A program made the translations under genes and the position numbers. Shown piece by piece: positions 3,785-5,182 of a stretch of DNA of 5,182 nt (its first letter is position 1; each line of letters opens with the position of its first letter). The notes under the pieces were generated by a model, which saw only the letters and a list, made by a program, of their open reading frames with translations, was not told where the DNA came from and searched no databases. Origin of the DNA: Desulfobacteraceae bacterium (lineage in GTDB: Bacteria; Desulfobacterota; Desulfobacteria; Desulfobacterales; Desulfobacteraceae); NCBI GenBank assembly GCA_030638935.1, contig DAOWDR010000520.1:1-5182 (forward strand), read 5' to 3'.

Positions 3785-5182
3785 TTAAAAATTTTCATGG
3801 GCCGTCCGTTGAATGATCTCCTCCTGGAGAGCCTGGGACAGATCCACAAAATAATCTGAGTAACCTGCTACCCGGACAATGAGATCCCGGTAATTTTCCG
3901 GATTCTCCTGGGCCTTCCTAAGTGTCTTTTCATCCACCACGTTAAATTGAATATGATGGCCGTCCATCTTAAAATAGGATCTGATCAAATGTACAATTGC
4001 TTTTTGACCCTGGTCACTTTCCAGAAACCCGGGCAGAAATTTCTGGTTGAGCAGGGTACCGCCGGTCTTTAAATGGTCAATTTTACCAGCAGATTTTAAC
4101 ACAGCCGTAGGGCCGCATCTGTCCGCCCCCTGGACCGGAGAAATTCCTTCGGAAAACGGGATCCCGGATTTACGGCCGTCGGGCAGGGCCCCTGTGATTT
4201 CCCCGAAATAAACATGACAGGTGGTGGGTAAAAGGTTTATCCTGTACACCCCTCCCCTGGCATTGGGTTTGCCTGTGACAGCCTTATGGTATGTGTCAAA
4301 AACATGGGTGAGCACTTCATCGGCATAGTCATCGTCGTTACCGTATTTGGGTGACGAAAGAAGCTTGTGGCGGACAAGATCATTTTTTACAAAATCATTT
4401 TCCAATGCCCCTAGAAGGGTTTCCATGGACAGGGTCTTTTTATCATAAACCGTATATTGAATGGCTGACAGACAATCGGTGATGGTGCCCATGCCCACAC
4501 CCTGGATATAGGAGGTATTATACCTTGCCCCGCCCTGGTTATAGTCTTTGCCCTTTTGAATACAGTCCTCGGTCACAAGGGACAAGAGGGGAACCGGCAT
4601 GTAATTGGCATTTATCTGCTCAATCAAATTTGATCCCCGTATCTTGATGTTGACAAAATGCCTGACTTGCCTGGAGTAAGCCTCAAAAAGCTGGTCATAA
4701 CTCTCAAAATCCACAGGGTCACCGGTATTAAGGCCGATCTGCTTTTGGGTCCTGGGGTCCCAGCCATTGTGCAGGGTAATTTCCAGAATTTTGGGCAGGT
4801 TGAAATATCCGGTCAGAATATAGGCTTCCCTGCCGAAGGCGCCTGCTTCAACACACCCGGACGCCCCTGCTTTTCTGGCATCTTCCATTGACTTTCCATG
4901 GAGGACCATCTCCTGGACAATGGCGTCGGTGTTAAAGACCGATGGCTGACCAAAACCTGTGGCAATAATTTTCAATGCCCTTCTGACAAACCGGTCCGGA
5001 TTTTTTCTGGACACCTGGACCATGGAGCTTGGCTGGAGCAAACGCATCTCTTCAATGACATCCAGGATCAGGTAGGTCAGTTCATTGACCCCGTCTTTGT
5101 TGTCCTTTGTCACCCCTCCAAGGTTTATGAGACAAAAATCCACATAGGTATTGCTTTCCTTTGCAGTTACCCCCACCTTGGG
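3785..5182 (-). CDS. glycyl radical enzyme, HypD-like group, N-terminus cut by window edge
   Basis: The minus-strand frame is open from the right edge (codons CCC AAG at 5182-5177) to TAA at 3785, giving 465 visible residues of an enzyme family usually near 800 long. The GTG at 5176 is an internal Val codon in PKVGVTAKESNTY, not a start. With the first visible codon as residue 1, the active-site loop GASGCVEAG carries the thiyl-radical Cys110 and the catalytic Glu112. The C-terminal radical motif VRVAGYSDYF carries Gly440 (codon 3865-3863). The long stretch KYGNDDDYAD through SEGISPVQGADR and the SQALQEEII tail resemble trans-4-hydroxyproline dehydratase (HypD) and related dehydratases more than pyruvate formate-lyase. 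It is a strictly anaerobic cytoplasmic enzyme that needs a radical-SAM activase, which is not in the window and may lie upstream. The substrate is not certain, because the N-terminal pocket residues are missing. Confidence 0.9.
   Translation of the reverse strand, partial: PKVGVTAKESNTYVDFCLINLGGVTKDNKDGVNELTYLILDVIEEMRLLQPSSMVQVSRKNPDRFVRRALKIIATGFGQPSVFNTDAIVQEMVLHGKSMEDARKAGASGCVEAGAFGREAYILTGYFNLPKILEITLHNGWDPRTQKQIGLNTGDPVDFESYDQLFEAYSRQVRHFVNIKIRGSNLIEQINANYMPVPLLSLVTEDCIQKGKDYNQGGARYNTSYIQGVGMGTITDCLSAIQYTVYDKKTLSMETLLGALENDFVKNDLVRHKLLSSPKYGNDDDYADEVLTHVFDTYHKAVTGKPNARGGVYRINLLPTTCHVYFGEITGALPDGRKSGIPFSEGISPVQGADRCGPTAVLKSAGKIDHLKTGGTLLNQKFLPGFLESDQGQKAIVHLIRSYFKMDGHHIQFNVVDEKTLRKAQENPENYRDLIVRVAGYSDYFVDLSQALQEEIIQRTAHENF

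Noticed and set aside
3982..3995. Third operator-like site (TGATCAAATGTACA)
   Set aside because: It sits inside conserved coding sequence of the glycyl radical enzyme, matches only one half-site well, and is not near a start.
5174..5176. GTG start of the glycyl radical enzyme
   Set aside because: The frame continues upstream to the window edge and the residues there fit the middle of a much longer enzyme, so the GTG is an internal Val codon.

Overview
The window looks like chromosomal DNA of an anaerobic bacterium, most likely a sulfate-reducing Desulfobacterota (Desulfobacter or Desulfobacula type). This is inferred from the gene set: a glycyl radical enzyme, a flavodoxin-like protein with two [4Fe-4S] clusters, and DUF134, DUF5320 and DUF89 proteins. 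The moderate GC content fits, but no marker gene fixes the taxonomy.

Layout from left to right. At 1-653 (minus) is the N-terminal part of a secreted DUF2279 (YfiM-like) protein that runs off the left edge. A 293-nt divergent intergenic region follows, holding a five-copy 14-bp tandem repeat. At 947-1753 (plus) is an EFR1-type flavodoxin/ferredoxin. Convergent to it at 1824-2672 (minus) is a DUF89/ARMT1-like putative metal-dependent phosphatase. A 116-nt divergent control region (2673-2788) separates that gene from a plus-strand pair: DUF134, a predicted helix-turn-helix protein with an RGG-like tail (2789-3310), and DUF5320 (3348-3647). The pair ends at a strong intrinsic terminator (3685-3723). 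At 3785-5182 (minus) is the C-terminal 465 residues of a glycyl radical enzyme closest to the HypD-like group. Its N-terminus lies beyond the right edge.

The centre of interest is the DUF89 / DUF134 / DUF5320 block. The control region carries a perfect consensus promoter (TTGACA-17-TATAAT) toward DUF134. A second good promoter (TTGACT-16-TATGAT) overlaps it on the other strand toward DUF89. Two near-identical palindromes, 54 bp centre to centre and in inverted orientation, flank these promoters. I infer that a dimeric regulator, plausibly the DUF134 protein itself, controls both transcription units as one regulon. The DUF134 gene also has a full Shine-Dalgarno and an in-frame ATG at 3131, so its Gly/Arg/Gln-rich tail may also be made as a separate 59-residue protein. 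The function of this block is unknown; the redox and radical enzymes on either side have no demonstrated link to it.
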